Origin: Desulforapulum autotrophicum HRM2
GTDB taxonomy: Bacteria; Desulfobacterota; Desulfobacteria; Desulfobacterales; Desulfobacteraceae
Direction of reading: 5' to 3'
DNA: 64,000 nt
Assembly (NCBI RefSeq): GCF_000020365.1
Contig: NC_012108.1
Span: forward strand, 496,001 to 560,000
Under the pieces are notes generated by a model, which worked only from the letters and a program-made list of their open reading frames with translations, was not told the DNA's origin and made no database searches. Positions 26,117 to 34,717 of the stretch are shown here, piece after piece. The position numbers and the translations under genes are program-made. Within the stretch, counting starts at the first letter, position 1, and each line of letters opens with the position of its first letter.

Positions 26117-26950
26117 ATGCAGGCAAAAGGGGTGTCGATGAATTCAAAGGTTGCCCTTGTGCTGGGTGCTGTAAAAGGACTCGGTCGGGGGGTCGGGCTT
26201 GCCCTGGCAAGGGAGGGGGTTCGTCTTGTGTTGACCCGCCATGACTGGCTGGACAGCTTTGAAGAGATGGAACGCCAGTTCCGGGAGACCGGGGTTGAAT
26301 TTGAGATTGTTGATGTTAATTTGCTTGATCCTGATGGGGTTGCAGGTCTTGCCCGCACCATTGAGGATCGATTCGGGCGGCTGGATATCCTTGTGAACAA
26401 TATTGAGCGCGGGGGATGGCCTGCCGTTCATGGGCGCTACGTCAGGGAACAATGGGACCTTGAAATGGCAACCACCCTCAGGGCCAAACGCTGGGTGTTT
26501 GATGCTGTTTTTCCCCTGCTGAAACGCTCCAGGGACGGGGTGGTTGTCAATTTTTCTTCCATAGCCGCTGTTGTGGGAAGATCCGGGTGTGCAGCACCCC
26601 TTTTCAATGATGGATATGCAGCCGCCAATCGCGGGGTTTCTGCTTTGACCGAAACCTGGGCCCGCATGGGTGCGCCCAATGTCCGGGTCAACGAGATCAT
26701 GCTGGGTGTGTTTGAAACCCGGCATGCCCAGGGAACCCGTGGGTGGGAAGAGGTGTTGACCGATGATGAAAAACGGGCCATCGTGGCCCGTACCCTGGTG
26801 GGTCGAACCGGTCAGATCGACGATGCGGTCAAGGCCCTGCTCTTTGTTGTCCGGGATGCGCCTTATATGACAGGTTCCGTGATTCGACTGGACGGCGGGT
26901 TTGTTCTTGGCAATGACCCTGTTCCGCCCATGCCCCAGGGGGTGGTGTAA
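26117..26950 (+). CDS. SDR-family oxidoreductase with altered active site
   Basis: A 277-residue short-chain dehydrogenase/reductase fold. VALVLGAVKGLGRGVGLALA is the nucleotide-binding Gly motif, DVNLLD and LDILVNNIERGG replace the common NNAG, and VVNFSSIAAVVGR carries the catalytic Ser. The expected YxxxK reads YAAAN, so the catalytic lysine is missing, and the Ser-Tyr spacing is longer than usual. The C-terminus GSVIRLDGGFVL is normal for the family. The start ATG at 26117 has AAAGGAGGGGTG directly upstream. Substrate unknown; it may be a degenerate or non-redox member. Confidence 0.82.
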   Translation: MQAKGVSMNSKVALVLGAVKGLGRGVGLALAREGVRLVLTRHDWLDSFEEMERQFRETGVEFEIVDVNLLDPDGVAGLARTIEDRFGRLDILVNNIERGGWPAVHGRYVREQWDLEMATTLRAKRWVFDAVFPLLKRSRDGVVVNFSSIAAVVGRSGCAAPLFNDGYAAANRGVSALTETWARMGAPNVRVNEIMLGVFETRHAQGTRGWEEVLTDDEKRAIVARTLVGRTGQIDDAVKALLFVVRDAPYMTGSVIRLDGGFVLGNDPVPPMPQGVV

Positions 26951-27009
26951 TTCTGGTTCTTTCCTTGTGTCAAGCAGGGCGTCAAGATGAGTGTGGCGGG
27001 ACTCTGGAT

Positions 27010-27582
27010 TTAACGGGGTAGTACCATCTCGGCAATGGTCAACTTGAGCCGTGTCTGGTTGTTCGTTGCCCGTCTGTAGTCCATTTCGATCTGAGCCATT
27101 TCCGTGTAAAAGGGTGTCCGGTCAAATTGGTGATAGCTTGCAGAGTCAAAAAGATGCCCCCCGGCCCTGCATCCTGGCTGCCGTGAGGGTATAGCCCCGG
27201 GTCTTGTTAATTCGTGGGGGATGCCGTGGAGCCGGCAGATCATGGGCCGGAATCTGTAGAGCTGGCACAGGCCGTCGCTGTTGAGGGGGCACATGACCCG
27301 AAGGGGTTCCCCGGTCACTTCAGTCGCTGCCCTGGCCTTGCAGACGTCCACAGCCTTTGCCTGGATGGTCTCGACCATTGGAAGGGCAAGGGTTGCCAGC
27401 CCGGAGAGAAGATAGTTTCTTTCAATATGGGTGTGGTGGTAAAATTCGGTTTCACAGCAATTTTCCGGGCACCCCCTGCAGACAAATCCATAATGGGCCG
27501 CGGCCGTTTTCCAGGCCTCATCCATGCGGGCGTAGAGGGCTGTGAGGCGTTTAAAAAAAGGGGTGTCAGTTGGGCTGATCAT
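27010..27582 (-). CDS. YkgJ-like Cys-cluster protein, copy 2
   Basis: A 190-residue protein. CRGCPENCCETEF at residues 35-47 and CPLNSDGLCQLYRFRPMICR near 117-136 give the paired Cys motifs of the UPF0153 family. HGIPHELTRPG and a later PGC complete the site. The C-terminal part is helical. Overall arrangement differs from the copy at 25346. It follows the dGTPase-like gene by 32 bases on the same strand and is probably co-transcribed with it. Confidence 0.85.
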   Translation of the reverse strand: MISPTDTPFFKRLTALYARMDEAWKTAAAHYGFVCRGCPENCCETEFYHHTHIERNYLLSGLATLALPMVETIQAKAVDVCKARAATEVTGEPLRVMCPLNSDGLCQLYRFRPMICRLHGIPHELTRPGAIPSRQPGCRAGGHLFDSASYHQFDRTPFYTEMAQIEMDYRRATNNQTRLKLTIAEMVLPR

Positions 27583-27614
27583 GGCGTTGTTCCTATGTGA
27601 TGGGTCTGAATGGG

Positions 27615-28739
27615 TTAAAAAAGGGCCTTGGGAAAAAAGAGTTTTGCGTAGAGGTTCAGGGCGTACCTGTCGGTCATGCTGGCAATAAGGTCACACACAG
27701 AGCGTTCCAGGGGGTCGCTTTCAGGGTTCCAGGGGGCCATCTCCATTTTTGAGAGTTCCTGCTGGAGGTCATCAACATTGTTCATTAAGTGCCTGTAAAG
27801 CTCTTTGATAACTTTTTTGGCTTTGATGAACTCCCTGTGAACGGATGGGGACCGGTAGACGTTGTGGTAGAGGAATTGGCGCAGGGCGGTCATGGCTGAG
27901 AAAATATCCTCGCCCATGGTGAGCTTTAGTTCTCCATTTTCAGGTCCGCTACTGTAAACGATCTCCTGAATCATGGTCTTTGCCCGTTTGGAGTGTGTGT
28001 CTCCCAGCCGTTCAGTGCAGATTCTGGGCACCTCGTTCAGGCTGATGACGCGGCTCCTCAAGGCATCGTCCAGGTCGTGGTTCAGGTAGGCCATAATGTC
28101 TGCAATCCTGACAATTTTGCCCTCTGCAGTCGCGGCGACTTCACCAGGGGTTGTGGGCATTATTTTTCCGAACCCCTTGGAATGTTTGAGAATGCCATCC
28201 CTTACCTCCCAGGTCAGGTTCAGGCCCCGTCCCCTGTTTTCCAGAATGTCAACCACCCGGAGTCCCTGCTGCTGATGGGAGAAACCCGGAGAGAATATTT
28301 CTTTTAGTGCTGCTTCACCGCCATGGCCAAACGGGGGGTGTCCCAGATCATGCCCCAGGGAGATGGCTTCGGTCAAATCTTCGTTTAGTCGCATGGCCCG
28401 GGCGATGTTTCTGGCAATTTCAGACACTTCAAGGGTGTGGGTCAGCCGGGTTCGGTAGTGGTCTCCCAGGGGGGATAGAAATACCTGGGTTTTGTGTTTC
28501 ATGCGTCGAAAAGCGTTTGAATAGACAATCCTGTCCCGGTCAAGCTGAAACGGGGTCCTGATGCCGCAGGGTGTTTCCGTCCTGATGCGGCCTGTTGATT
28601 TCAGACTTGAACAGGCAAATTCTGAAAGAAACGCCTGTTCCCTGACCTCAAATTCTTCCCGAATGGAAACACTTCTCTTTGAGGCTTGTGCGCCGCCGGT
28701 CTCCAGGTTTTCCGCCTTGGGCGTTATTGCAACTTTCAT
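27615..28739 (-). CDS. dgt: dGTP triphosphohydrolase-like HD protein
   Basis: A 374-residue HD-superfamily phosphohydrolase. The N-terminal part carries RDRIVYSNAFRRMKHKTQVF, the metal-binding residues lie in RLTHTLEVSEIARNIAR, and GHDLGHPPFGHGGE is the family's signature. Length and motifs fit the shorter dGTPase-like group, which hydrolyses dNTPs to nucleosides and triphosphate. The first 45 residues are not conserved, so the start may be later. Divergent from the TadA-like gene. Confidence 0.88.
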   Translation of the reverse strand: MKVAITPKAENLETGGAQASKRSVSIREEFEVREQAFLSEFACSSLKSTGRIRTETPCGIRTPFQLDRDRIVYSNAFRRMKHKTQVFLSPLGDHYRTRLTHTLEVSEIARNIARAMRLNEDLTEAISLGHDLGHPPFGHGGEAALKEIFSPGFSHQQQGLRVVDILENRGRGLNLTWEVRDGILKHSKGFGKIMPTTPGEVAATAEGKIVRIADIMAYLNHDLDDALRSRVISLNEVPRICTERLGDTHSKRAKTMIQEIVYSSGPENGELKLTMGEDIFSAMTALRQFLYHNVYRSPSVHREFIKAKKVIKELYRHLMNNVDDLQQELSKMEMAPWNPESDPLERSVCDLIASMTDRYALNLYAKLFFPKALF

Positions 28740-28769
28740 GTGTCCTTCACAGATGGTTTAAATAAACGG

Positions 28770-28832
28770 ATTTAATAACCGGCATGGCTGGAGCAGTGTC
28801 ACTGACCCGTCCGCAACGAAATTTGAAACTTC
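28770..28832 (-). repeat. Solo linker element of the hairpin-repeat family
   Basis: On the minus strand GAAGTTTCAAATTTCGTTGC, then CTGCTCCAGCCATGCCGG and TTATTAAATC align with the linker consensus from the arrays (GAGTTTCATGCTTCGTTGTG ... CGCTCCGGCCATGCCGGTTATA). No R1 or U module is attached. It lies between the divergent dgt-like and tadA-like genes, 30 bases from the dgt start. Confidence 0.6.
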
Positions 28833-28949
28833 TTTGCAGGTGATGCTTCGGTGGGAGTCTCATATATTTCATATAAAACAATTGTGCATATTGTCTAAAT
28901 TTTGTAAAGGTATTTTTCCAGGGAAGTTGTTTGAAACCATGATTCAACT

Positions 28950-29495
28950 ATGGAGGGGATGATCGAAACCTTAAATGATGCATATTATATGGAACTGGCC
29001 CTGGCGTCTGCCCAAAAGGCCTTTGATCAAGGGGAGTTTCCCGTGGGTGCGGTCATTGTCTGTGACGGTCGGGTGGTGGCCCAGGGTCACAGGGTCGGGA
29101 CAGGGGCTTTGACGGGCCGTCCAAGTGAAATTGACCATGCTGAAATGCGGGCGTTGAAAGAGTTGGAGGGCCTGCCCTTGGGATTTGATCCGGCCGGGGC
29201 TGTTATTTTTTCCACCATGGAACCTTGTCTGATGTGTTTTTCAGCCATTATTCTTTCAGGCATAAAAAAAATTGTATATGCTTATGAGGATCCCATGGGA
29301 GGTGGGACCTGCTGCGACCTTGGGCAGTTGCCACCGCTTTATAAAACCTGCGGGATCAAGGTTTTTCCGGGGGTGCTCAGAAAAAAAAGTCTTGACCTTT
29401 TTGTGAAATTTTTTCAAAAAGAGAATAATTTATACTGGAAGAACAGTCTACTTGAGCGGTATACCCTCTCACAGGCGGGGGGGATGGTTAAATAA
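28950..29495 (+). CDS. tadA: Cytidine/deoxycytidylate deaminase family protein (TadA-like)
   Basis: An up to 181-residue zinc deaminase. DHAEMRAL provides the zinc His and catalytic Glu, and MEPCLMCFSAIILSGI gives the PCxxC zinc cysteines. FPVGAVIVCDGRVVAQGH is the usual N-terminal strand pair. Closest to TadA, which makes inosine at position 34 of tRNA-Arg, but the C-terminal half is not clearly TadA, so guanine deaminase or another nucleoside deaminase is possible. ATG at 28950 or 28959 may be the start. Confidence 0.75.
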   Translation: MEGMIETLNDAYYMELALASAQKAFDQGEFPVGAVIVCDGRVVAQGHRVGTGALTGRPSEIDHAEMRALKELEGLPLGFDPAGAVIFSTMEPCLMCFSAIILSGIKKIVYAYEDPMGGGTCCDLGQLPPLYKTCGIKVFPGVLRKKSLDLFVKFFQKENNLYWKNSLLERYTLSQAGGMVK

Positions 29496-29499
29496 AGCT

Positions 29500-29528
29500 T
29501 GCAATTCTAGGCGAGTATAGATAATATC
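29500..29528 (+). promoter_or_regulatory. Candidate promoter for infC operon
   Basis: TTGCAA, 17 bases, TAATAT at about 29500-29528, some 60 bases ahead of the infC start. Confidence 0.4.
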
Positions 29529-29590
29529 GCAAGTTGCTGTATGGTTTTAGCGGTGCTGGGCAAAGTAAATTAAATCGCAGGAGGTGCGGA

Positions 29591-30112
29591 ATAGCTAGAC
29601 AGAGAAGCCAGGACAGGACAAGTGTAAATAGGGATATCAGGGCTCCTGAGGTCAGAGTTGTGGGCGCTGATGGTGAACAGATCGGCGTCATGCCCATCGA
29701 GGAGGCGCTTCAAAAGGCAAGGGAAAGTCATATGGACCTTGTTGAGGTGTCACCCAATGCACAACCGCCTGTCTGTAAAATTATGGACTATGGTCGATAC
29801 AAGTACGAGTTGACCAAAAAACATCAGGAGGCCAGAAAAAAACAGAAGGGCTTCCAGATCAAGGAAATAAAGGTCAGGCCGGGAACCGATTCCCATGACC
29901 TTGAAACCAAGGTCAAACATATTCAAAAGTTCATTAACAACAGGGACAAGGTCAAAGTCACCTTGGTCTTCCGGGGACGGGAAATTACCCTTTCCCAGCA
30001 GGCAAGGGATGTCCTGGAGCGGGTTGCAGAGATGACTTCTGAATTTGCCCAGGTTGAGCAGTTCCCCAAGTTTGAAGGCCGAACCATGACAATGGTACTG
30101 TCGCCCAAGTAG
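29591..30112 (+). CDS. infC: Translation initiation factor IF-3
   Basis: A 173-residue IF-3 with the N-terminal domain (VNRDIRAPEVRVVGADGEQI), a linker rich in Lys/Glu, and the C-terminal domain (IKEIKVRPGTDSHDLETKVK). Binds the 30S subunit and checks start codons. The start appears to be ATA at 29591: AGGAGG ends 6 bases before it and the protein then begins with the usual short leader before VNRDI. Rare start codons in infC are known to underlie autoregulation by IF-3 (ATT in E. coli). Leads the infC-rpmI-rplT-pheST operon. Confidence 0.95.
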   Translation: MARQRSQDRTSVNRDIRAPEVRVVGADGEQIGVMPIEEALQKARESHMDLVEVSPNAQPPVCKIMDYGRYKYELTKKHQEARKKQKGFQIKEIKVRPGTDSHDLETKVKHIQKFINNRDKVKVTLVFRGREITLSQQARDVLERVAEMTSEFAQVEQFPKFEGRTMTMVLSPK

Positions 30113-30307
30113 GCCGGGCTATGTTGTCCTAAGGCTCAATGGCCGGGGATGGTTTGATTTGTTTGAACCGGGATTTTGGTAAGCCAGGATCCTGTGTGCC
30201 CCGTTATAGCGCTGCTGAAAAGATATGACAGGTGGTGCATCCGCCCCTTAAGGGAAGGCTGTACCATTGTGTTTTTTTGGAGTAATACAAAACCAGGAGA
30301 GATAGGA
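30113..30307 (+). promoter_or_regulatory. Long infC-rpmI leader, possible L20 control region
   Basis: 195 bases without a gene before rpmI. In other bacteria L20 represses rpmI-rplT by binding RNA upstream of rpmI. Here CCGGGGATGG and the GGTTTGATTTGTTTGAACC hairpin (about 30151-30169) are visible, but I cannot show an L20 site. Confidence 0.3.
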
Positions 30308-30505
30308 ATGCCGAAAATAAAGACAAACAGAGCCGCTGCAAAGCGATTTAAAAAAACAGGCTCTGGAAAGTACAAGTTCAGAAAGGCAAATGCAAGCCAC
30401 ATTCTGACAAAAAAGACAACCAAGAGAAAACGGTCCCTCAGGCTGGATCAGATTATTGGTGCCAGTGATTTAAAGGAAGTTAAACGTCTGTTGCCCAACG
30501 GCTAG
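30308..30505 (+). CDS. rpmI: 50S ribosomal protein L35
   Basis: 65 residues, typical for bL35. [20 protein letters not shown] is the signature, followed by the [15 protein letters not shown] basic region. AGGAGAGATAGGA precedes the ATG. Part of infC-rpmI-rplT. Confidence 0.97.
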   Translation: MPKIKTNRAAAKRFKKTGSGKYKFRKANASHILTKKTTKRKRSLRLDQIIGASDLKEVKRLLPNG

Positions 30506-30531
30506 ACCACGGAATCAAGGAGCATTTAGAA

Positions 30532-30882
30532 ATGAGAGTAAAAAGAGGTTTTAAAGCAAGAAGGCGCAGGAACAAGGTACTCAAGCTGGCCAAGGGTTTC
30601 AGGGGCAGTCGCAGTAAACTTTACCGTACAGCAGCAGATGCCGTTGACAAGGCACTGGGTTATGCCTACCGGGACCGCAGGGCTAAAAAACGTGATTTCC
30701 GCAAGCTGTGGATTGCAAGGATCAATGCTGCGTCAAAAATGAATAATATTTCCTACAGTAAGCTCATTCATGGCCTGAAGCTTGCCAAGGTGGAACTTGA
30801 TCGAAAGGTTCTGGCCGATCTTGCAGTGTCTGATCCTGCAGGTTTTTCCCAGATCGCCTTAAAGGCCGCAGCCCAGCTATAG
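30532..30882 (+). CDS. rplT: 50S ribosomal protein L20
   Basis: 116 residues of bL20. [20 protein letters not shown] is the extended basic N-terminal arm, and [20 protein letters not shown] the globular signature. Assembles early onto 23S rRNA and in many bacteria represses its own operon. 26 bases after rpmI. Confidence 0.98.
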   Translation: MRVKRGFKARRRRNKVLKLAKGFRGSRSKLYRTAADAVDKALGYAYRDRRAKKRDFRKLWIARINAASKMNNISYSKLIHGLKLAKVELDRKVLADLAVSDPAGFSQIALKAAAQL

Positions 30883-30896
30883 GCTGGGGAAAAAGG

Positions 30897-31913
30897 GTGG
30901 AGACAGCTGTGGGAAAAACAATACAGGAAATTGAAAACAACGCCCTTGAAGCGCTGGACAAGGTGTTGGGAATAGCCGAGGTGGAGGCCCTCTCCACCCG
31001 CTATCTGGGTCGAAAGGGTGAATTAACCACTTTTTTGAGGAATATTTCAAAGCTTGACGATGATGAACGGCCAATGGCAGGCAAGGCTGCCAACATTCTC
31101 AAGATAAAGCTTGATGCTGCCTTTAAACAGGCCCTCGACCGCTTTTCTACGGATGACGGGGCTATATCATCCATTGACATTACCCTGCCTGGCAGGCCCC
31201 AACTGAGGGGAACGATACATCCTGTCACCCGGATCACCAAAGAGATTTCAGATATTTTTCTGAGGTTGGGGTTTGACATTGTAGAGGGACCTGAGGTCGA
31301 GACCGATTACTACAATTTTGAAGCCCTGAACATCCCGAAGTACCACCCTGCACGGGATATGCAGGACACCTTTTATGTTTCAGACTCCATCCTTCTCCGG
31401 ACCCACACCTCTCCGAACCAGCCGCGGGTAATGGAAAAGGTGGATCCTCCCGTTAGGATGATTGCCCCGGGTAAGGTCTATCGGTGTGATTCCGATTTGA
31501 CCCATACCCCCATGTTTCACCAGGTGGAAGGGTTGATGGTCGATAAAAACATTTCGTTTGGCGACCTCAAGGGGACGCTTTCAACCCTGATTCATCAGAT
31601 TTTTGACAAGGAGACTTCCCTCAGGTTCAGGCCCAGCTTCTTTCCGTTTACCGAGCCAAGCGCCGAGGTGGACATCCGCTGTGTCATGTGCAAGGGTAAG
31701 GGCTGCCGCATCTGTTCCTGGACCGGCTGGCTTGAGGTCCTTGGGGCTGGAATGGTTCATCCTGCTGTGTTTGAAAACGTGGGTTATGATACCAGTGTTT
31801 ATACGGGGTTTGCCTTTGGAATGGGGATCGAGCGTCTTGCAATGCTGAAATACGGGATTGACGATCTCAGAAAATTTTTTGAAAACGATATGCGCTTTTT
31901 AAGGCAGTTTTAA
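30897..31913 (+). CDS. pheS: Phenylalanyl-tRNA synthetase alpha subunit
   Basis: A 338-residue class II catalytic subunit. After an N-terminal coiled coil, motif 2 is around SPNQPRVMEKVDPPVRMIAP with VYRCDSDLTHTPMFHQVEGL, and motif 3 is GFAFGMGIERLAMLKYGI near the end. GTG start at 30897, with GGGGAAAAAGG upstream. It sits 14 bases after rplT and is followed after one base by pheT. Confidence 0.98.
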   Translation: METAVGKTIQEIENNALEALDKVLGIAEVEALSTRYLGRKGELTTFLRNISKLDDDERPMAGKAANILKIKLDAAFKQALDRFSTDDGAISSIDITLPGRPQLRGTIHPVTRITKEISDIFLRLGFDIVEGPEVETDYYNFEALNIPKYHPARDMQDTFYVSDSILLRTHTSPNQPRVMEKVDPPVRMIAPGKVYRCDSDLTHTPMFHQVEGLMVDKNISFGDLKGTLSTLIHQIFDKETSLRFRPSFFPFTEPSAEVDIRCVMCKGKGCRICSWTGWLEVLGAGMVHPAVFENVGYDTSVYTGFAFGMGIERLAMLKYGIDDLRKFFENDMRFLRQF

Positions 31914-31914
31914 T

Positions 31915-34359
31915 ATGAAAGTCAGTTTAAGCTGGTTAAAGGAATATGCGGCAATTGAATCTGCGCCTGAAGAAATGGCTGCAAAGCTCACAATGGCAGG
32001 CCTTGAGGTTGAGTCGGTCGTCAGTAGATTTGATTACCTTGACAGGGTTGTCGTGGCCAGGGTTGAAGCGGTCATAGAGCATCCCGGGTCCGATCATCTC
32101 CACTGTTGCCGGGTCAATGTGGGTGATACTTTGTTGAACATTGTTTGTGGTGCGCCCAACGTCCGGGAGGGGATGGTTGTTCCCTGTGCCATGGTCGGTG
32201 CTGTTCTGCCGGGTGATTTTAAAATCAAGAAGGGCAAGCTCAGGGGAGAGGTTTCCGAAGGCATGCTCTGTAGCGCATCCGAACTCAGGCTGGACTCGGA
32301 CGCATCCGGGTTGATGGACCTTGACGCTTCCCTGGAACCGGGAACACCCCTGGTTGATGCCCTGGCCCTTGCCGATGCCGTGTTCGAGATTGATCTTACG
32401 CCCAACAGGCCCGACTGTCTCAGTGTGATTGGTGTGGCCAGGGAGGCTGCAGCATTCCAGGATCCGCCTGTTCGTTTGAATGTTCCTGGGACAATTCTTC
32501 CCGTAACAGATGAAAGTAAACCGGCTTCTGTTTCCATTGACGATCTGGTGCGGGTTGATATCCTTGATCCTGAGCTCTGTCCCCGCTATTGTGCCGCACT
32601 TCTGGTTGATGTTACCGTGGGTCCTTCTCCCTTCTGGCTTCAGCAGCGTCTTGAAGCTGTGGGCCTGACCCCTATCAATAATGTTGTGGATGTTACCAAC
32701 TACGTGATGATGGAGACCGGGCAACCCCTCCATGCCTTTGATTTCGATTTCCTGGCCCAGGGTCGCATAGAGGTGAGGGCGGCAGGAGGGTCATCAAAAT
32801 TCACCACCCTGGACGGCAAGGAACACACCCTTGAACCTGACATGCTGATGATTTGCGATGGAGAGGCCCCCGTGGCCCTGGCAGGTGTTATGGGTGGACA
32901 AAATTCTGAGATTCTGCCGACAACCACCCGTGTTCTGCTGGAGAGCGCCTATTTTAATCCTGTATCCATACGCAAGACCGCCAAGCGTACAGGCATTGCC
33001 ACCGACGCCTCCCACAGGTTTGAAAGGGGTGTGGATCCCGTTGCCACCCGGGCAGTGCTTGAGCGGGCTGCAGTGCTCATGGCGGCTGTTTCAGGGGGTG
33101 CCTTGGCCAAGGGTGTCATTGATGTAAACCCCCTGAAAAGTTCCCCTGTCCAGATTTCACTGAACGTTGAGCAGCTCAACCGGCGGTTGGGGACGGACCT
33201 TGGTACCGATCAGATCAAGACGCTGCTTGAATCCGTAGAATTCAGGGTTGAGGATCAGGCCGAGGGTGTTCTATCCGTTGCGGTTCCATCTTTCAGGGTT
33301 GATGTCACAAGGCCCGAGGATCTTTCCGAGGAGGTGGCAAGGCTCTGGGGATATGACAATATTCAAACCAGCTTTCCAGCCGTAGCTCCTTCAGGCCGTC
33401 AGTTGTCTCCTAGGATAGCCTTCCGGGAAAAGGTCAGGGATTGCATGGTTGGGTTTGGTTTCAGTGAAGCGGTCAACTATAGTTTTACCAGTGCAGAATC
33501 TGTAGATCGCCTCAAACTTGATGAAAACGATTCAAGGCGTTCGGTTGAACGTCTTCTTAATCCCATCTCTGAAGAAATGGCTGTCATGCGCTCAACCCTT
33601 TTGCCCTGGCTTTTTGAAAATATGCGGCGTAACCATGCCCAGCAGGTCGAGACCCTGCGCCTTTTTGAAGTGGGAAACACCTTTATTGCAGAGGGCCACG
33701 GGGTTCAGCCCCGGGAGGTTGAGTGCCTGTCTGCTATTTTGACCGGATCAAGGGTTGTTCCTTCCTGGCACGCCAAAGCCGTCGAAGTCGACTTCTTTGA
33801 CATCAAAGGGGTTGTTGAAGGTTTGTTGTCGGACCTGGGAATCAAAGGGGTTCGTTTTAGTCGGGCAACCCGGCAGGACCAGCCGTATTTGAGGGTGGGT
33901 AACGGTGCCTGTATCGAAGCAAACGGTCGCTTGCTCGGGGTTGTGGGTGAGGTCGCTCCGGATGTTTTAAAGAATTTCGGGCTTAAGCAGACGGCATTTG
34001 TCTTTGAGCTGGACCTGGAAGGACTTCTTGTTTCAGCGCCGGAAGCCATTGTTTCAAAACCGCTGCCAAAGTTTCCGGCCATTTCAAGGGATATCACCTT
34101 GATTATTGATGGGGATCTGGCAGCCGCAGATATCATGGATGAGGCAGCCGCTTTTGTTCAGAAAGAATCTCTTGTTGAAGATGCATTTTTGTTTGATGTC
34201 TATGCGGGCAAACCACTTGCTGAGGGCAAACGGTCTATTTCCTTGAGGGTTGTGTACCGGTCGTTGGACAAGACCTTAAAGGAGAAAAAAATCAAGGGAC
34301 TGCACGAACGTATTTCAAAGCATTTGATTGAGACCTTCAAGGCAGACCTCCCATCCTGA
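31915..34359 (+). CDS. pheT: Phenylalanyl-tRNA synthetase beta subunit
   Basis: An 814-residue subunit. The N-terminal part has the tRNA-binding (EMAP-like) domain (about 40-150: VVARVEAVIEHPGSDHLHCC). B3/B4 editing domains follow, including TPINNVVDVTNYVMMETGQP, with B5 (about 400-475), the catalytic-like core, and the C-terminal ferredoxin-fold anticodon-binding domain (FPAISRDITLIIDGD to the end). Edits Tyr-tRNA-Phe and positions tRNA. Full length. Confidence 0.98.
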   Translation: MKVSLSWLKEYAAIESAPEEMAAKLTMAGLEVESVVSRFDYLDRVVVARVEAVIEHPGSDHLHCCRVNVGDTLLNIVCGAPNVREGMVVPCAMVGAVLPGDFKIKKGKLRGEVSEGMLCSASELRLDSDASGLMDLDASLEPGTPLVDALALADAVFEIDLTPNRPDCLSVIGVAREAAAFQDPPVRLNVPGTILPVTDESKPASVSIDDLVRVDILDPELCPRYCAALLVDVTVGPSPFWLQQRLEAVGLTPINNVVDVTNYVMMETGQPLHAFDFDFLAQGRIEVRAAGGSSKFTTLDGKEHTLEPDMLMICDGEAPVALAGVMGGQNSEILPTTTRVLLESAYFNPVSIRKTAKRTGIATDASHRFERGVDPVATRAVLERAAVLMAAVSGGALAKGVIDVNPLKSSPVQISLNVEQLNRRLGTDLGTDQIKTLLESVEFRVEDQAEGVLSVAVPSFRVDVTRPEDLSEEVARLWGYDNIQTSFPAVAPSGRQLSPRIAFREKVRDCMVGFGFSEAVNYSFTSAESVDRLKLDENDSRRSVERLLNPISEEMAVMRSTLLPWLFENMRRNHAQQVETLRLFEVGNTFIAEGHGVQPREVECLSAILTGSRVVPSWHAKAVEVDFFDIKGVVEGLLSDLGIKGVRFSRATRQDQPYLRVGNGACIEANGRLLGVVGEVAPDVLKNFGLKQTAFVFELDLEGLLVSAPEAIVSKPLPKFPAISRDITLIIDGDLAAADIMDEAAAFVQKESLVEDAFLFDVYAGKPLAEGKRSISLRVVYRSLDKTLKEKKIKGLHERISKHLIETFKADLPS

Positions 34360-34369
34360 TGGTTTTTGG

Positions 34370-34398
34370 TTGACATGGGCACGGCTTTATGTTAGGCT
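34370..34398 (+). promoter_or_regulatory. Candidate promoter of tRNA-Gly
   Basis: TTGACA (34370-34375), 17 bases, TAGGCT (34393-34398), 14 bases ahead of the tRNA. Confidence 0.45.
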
Positions 34399-34412
34399 CA
34401 CAAAATTAATAT

Positions 34413-34488
34413 GCGGGTATAGCTCAGTTGGTAGAGTACAAGCTTCCCAAGCTTGGGGTCGCGAGTTCGAACCTCGTTGCCCGCTCCA
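34413..34488 (+). tRNA. tRNA-Gly (CCC)
   Basis: Acceptor GCGGGTA pairs with TGCCCGC. The anticodon arm CAAGC-TTCCCAA-GCTTG carries CCC, the discriminator is T as usual for Gly, the T arm includes GAGTTCGAACCTC, and CCA is encoded. Confidence 0.94.
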
Positions 34489-34637
34489 TTGATGATTTGG
34501 TAATACTTTTGGGCAGATGAAGGACTAACCTTTACGTTCCATTTTATTTAATTGATGAGTTTTTAGATCCAAGCCTTTTAACGTAAGATCATGTGTTTAA
34601 GATCGGGTAAGGACTTAAGAGTTGGTTTGCATCAGGG

Positions 34638-34670
34638 AACGGGCATTTGCCCGTTTTTCTATTTTTTAGG
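34638..34670 (+). terminator. Intrinsic terminator after tRNA-Gly
   Basis: AACGGGC and GCCCGTT around ATTT, followed by TTTCTATTTTTT. It lies about 150 bases after tRNA-Gly and 48 before rimP. The rest of the gap 34489-34717 has nothing else I recognise. Confidence 0.7.
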
Positions 34671-34717
34671 GGCAGGTTTTTAACCTGGCTGGATGGGGGG
34701 TTGACAACAGGGGTTTC

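Noticed and set aside
29534-29590. Earlier start for IF-3 at 29534.
   Set aside because: It lacks a ribosome-binding site and adds residues not found in IF-3; the AGGAGG fits ATA at 29591.
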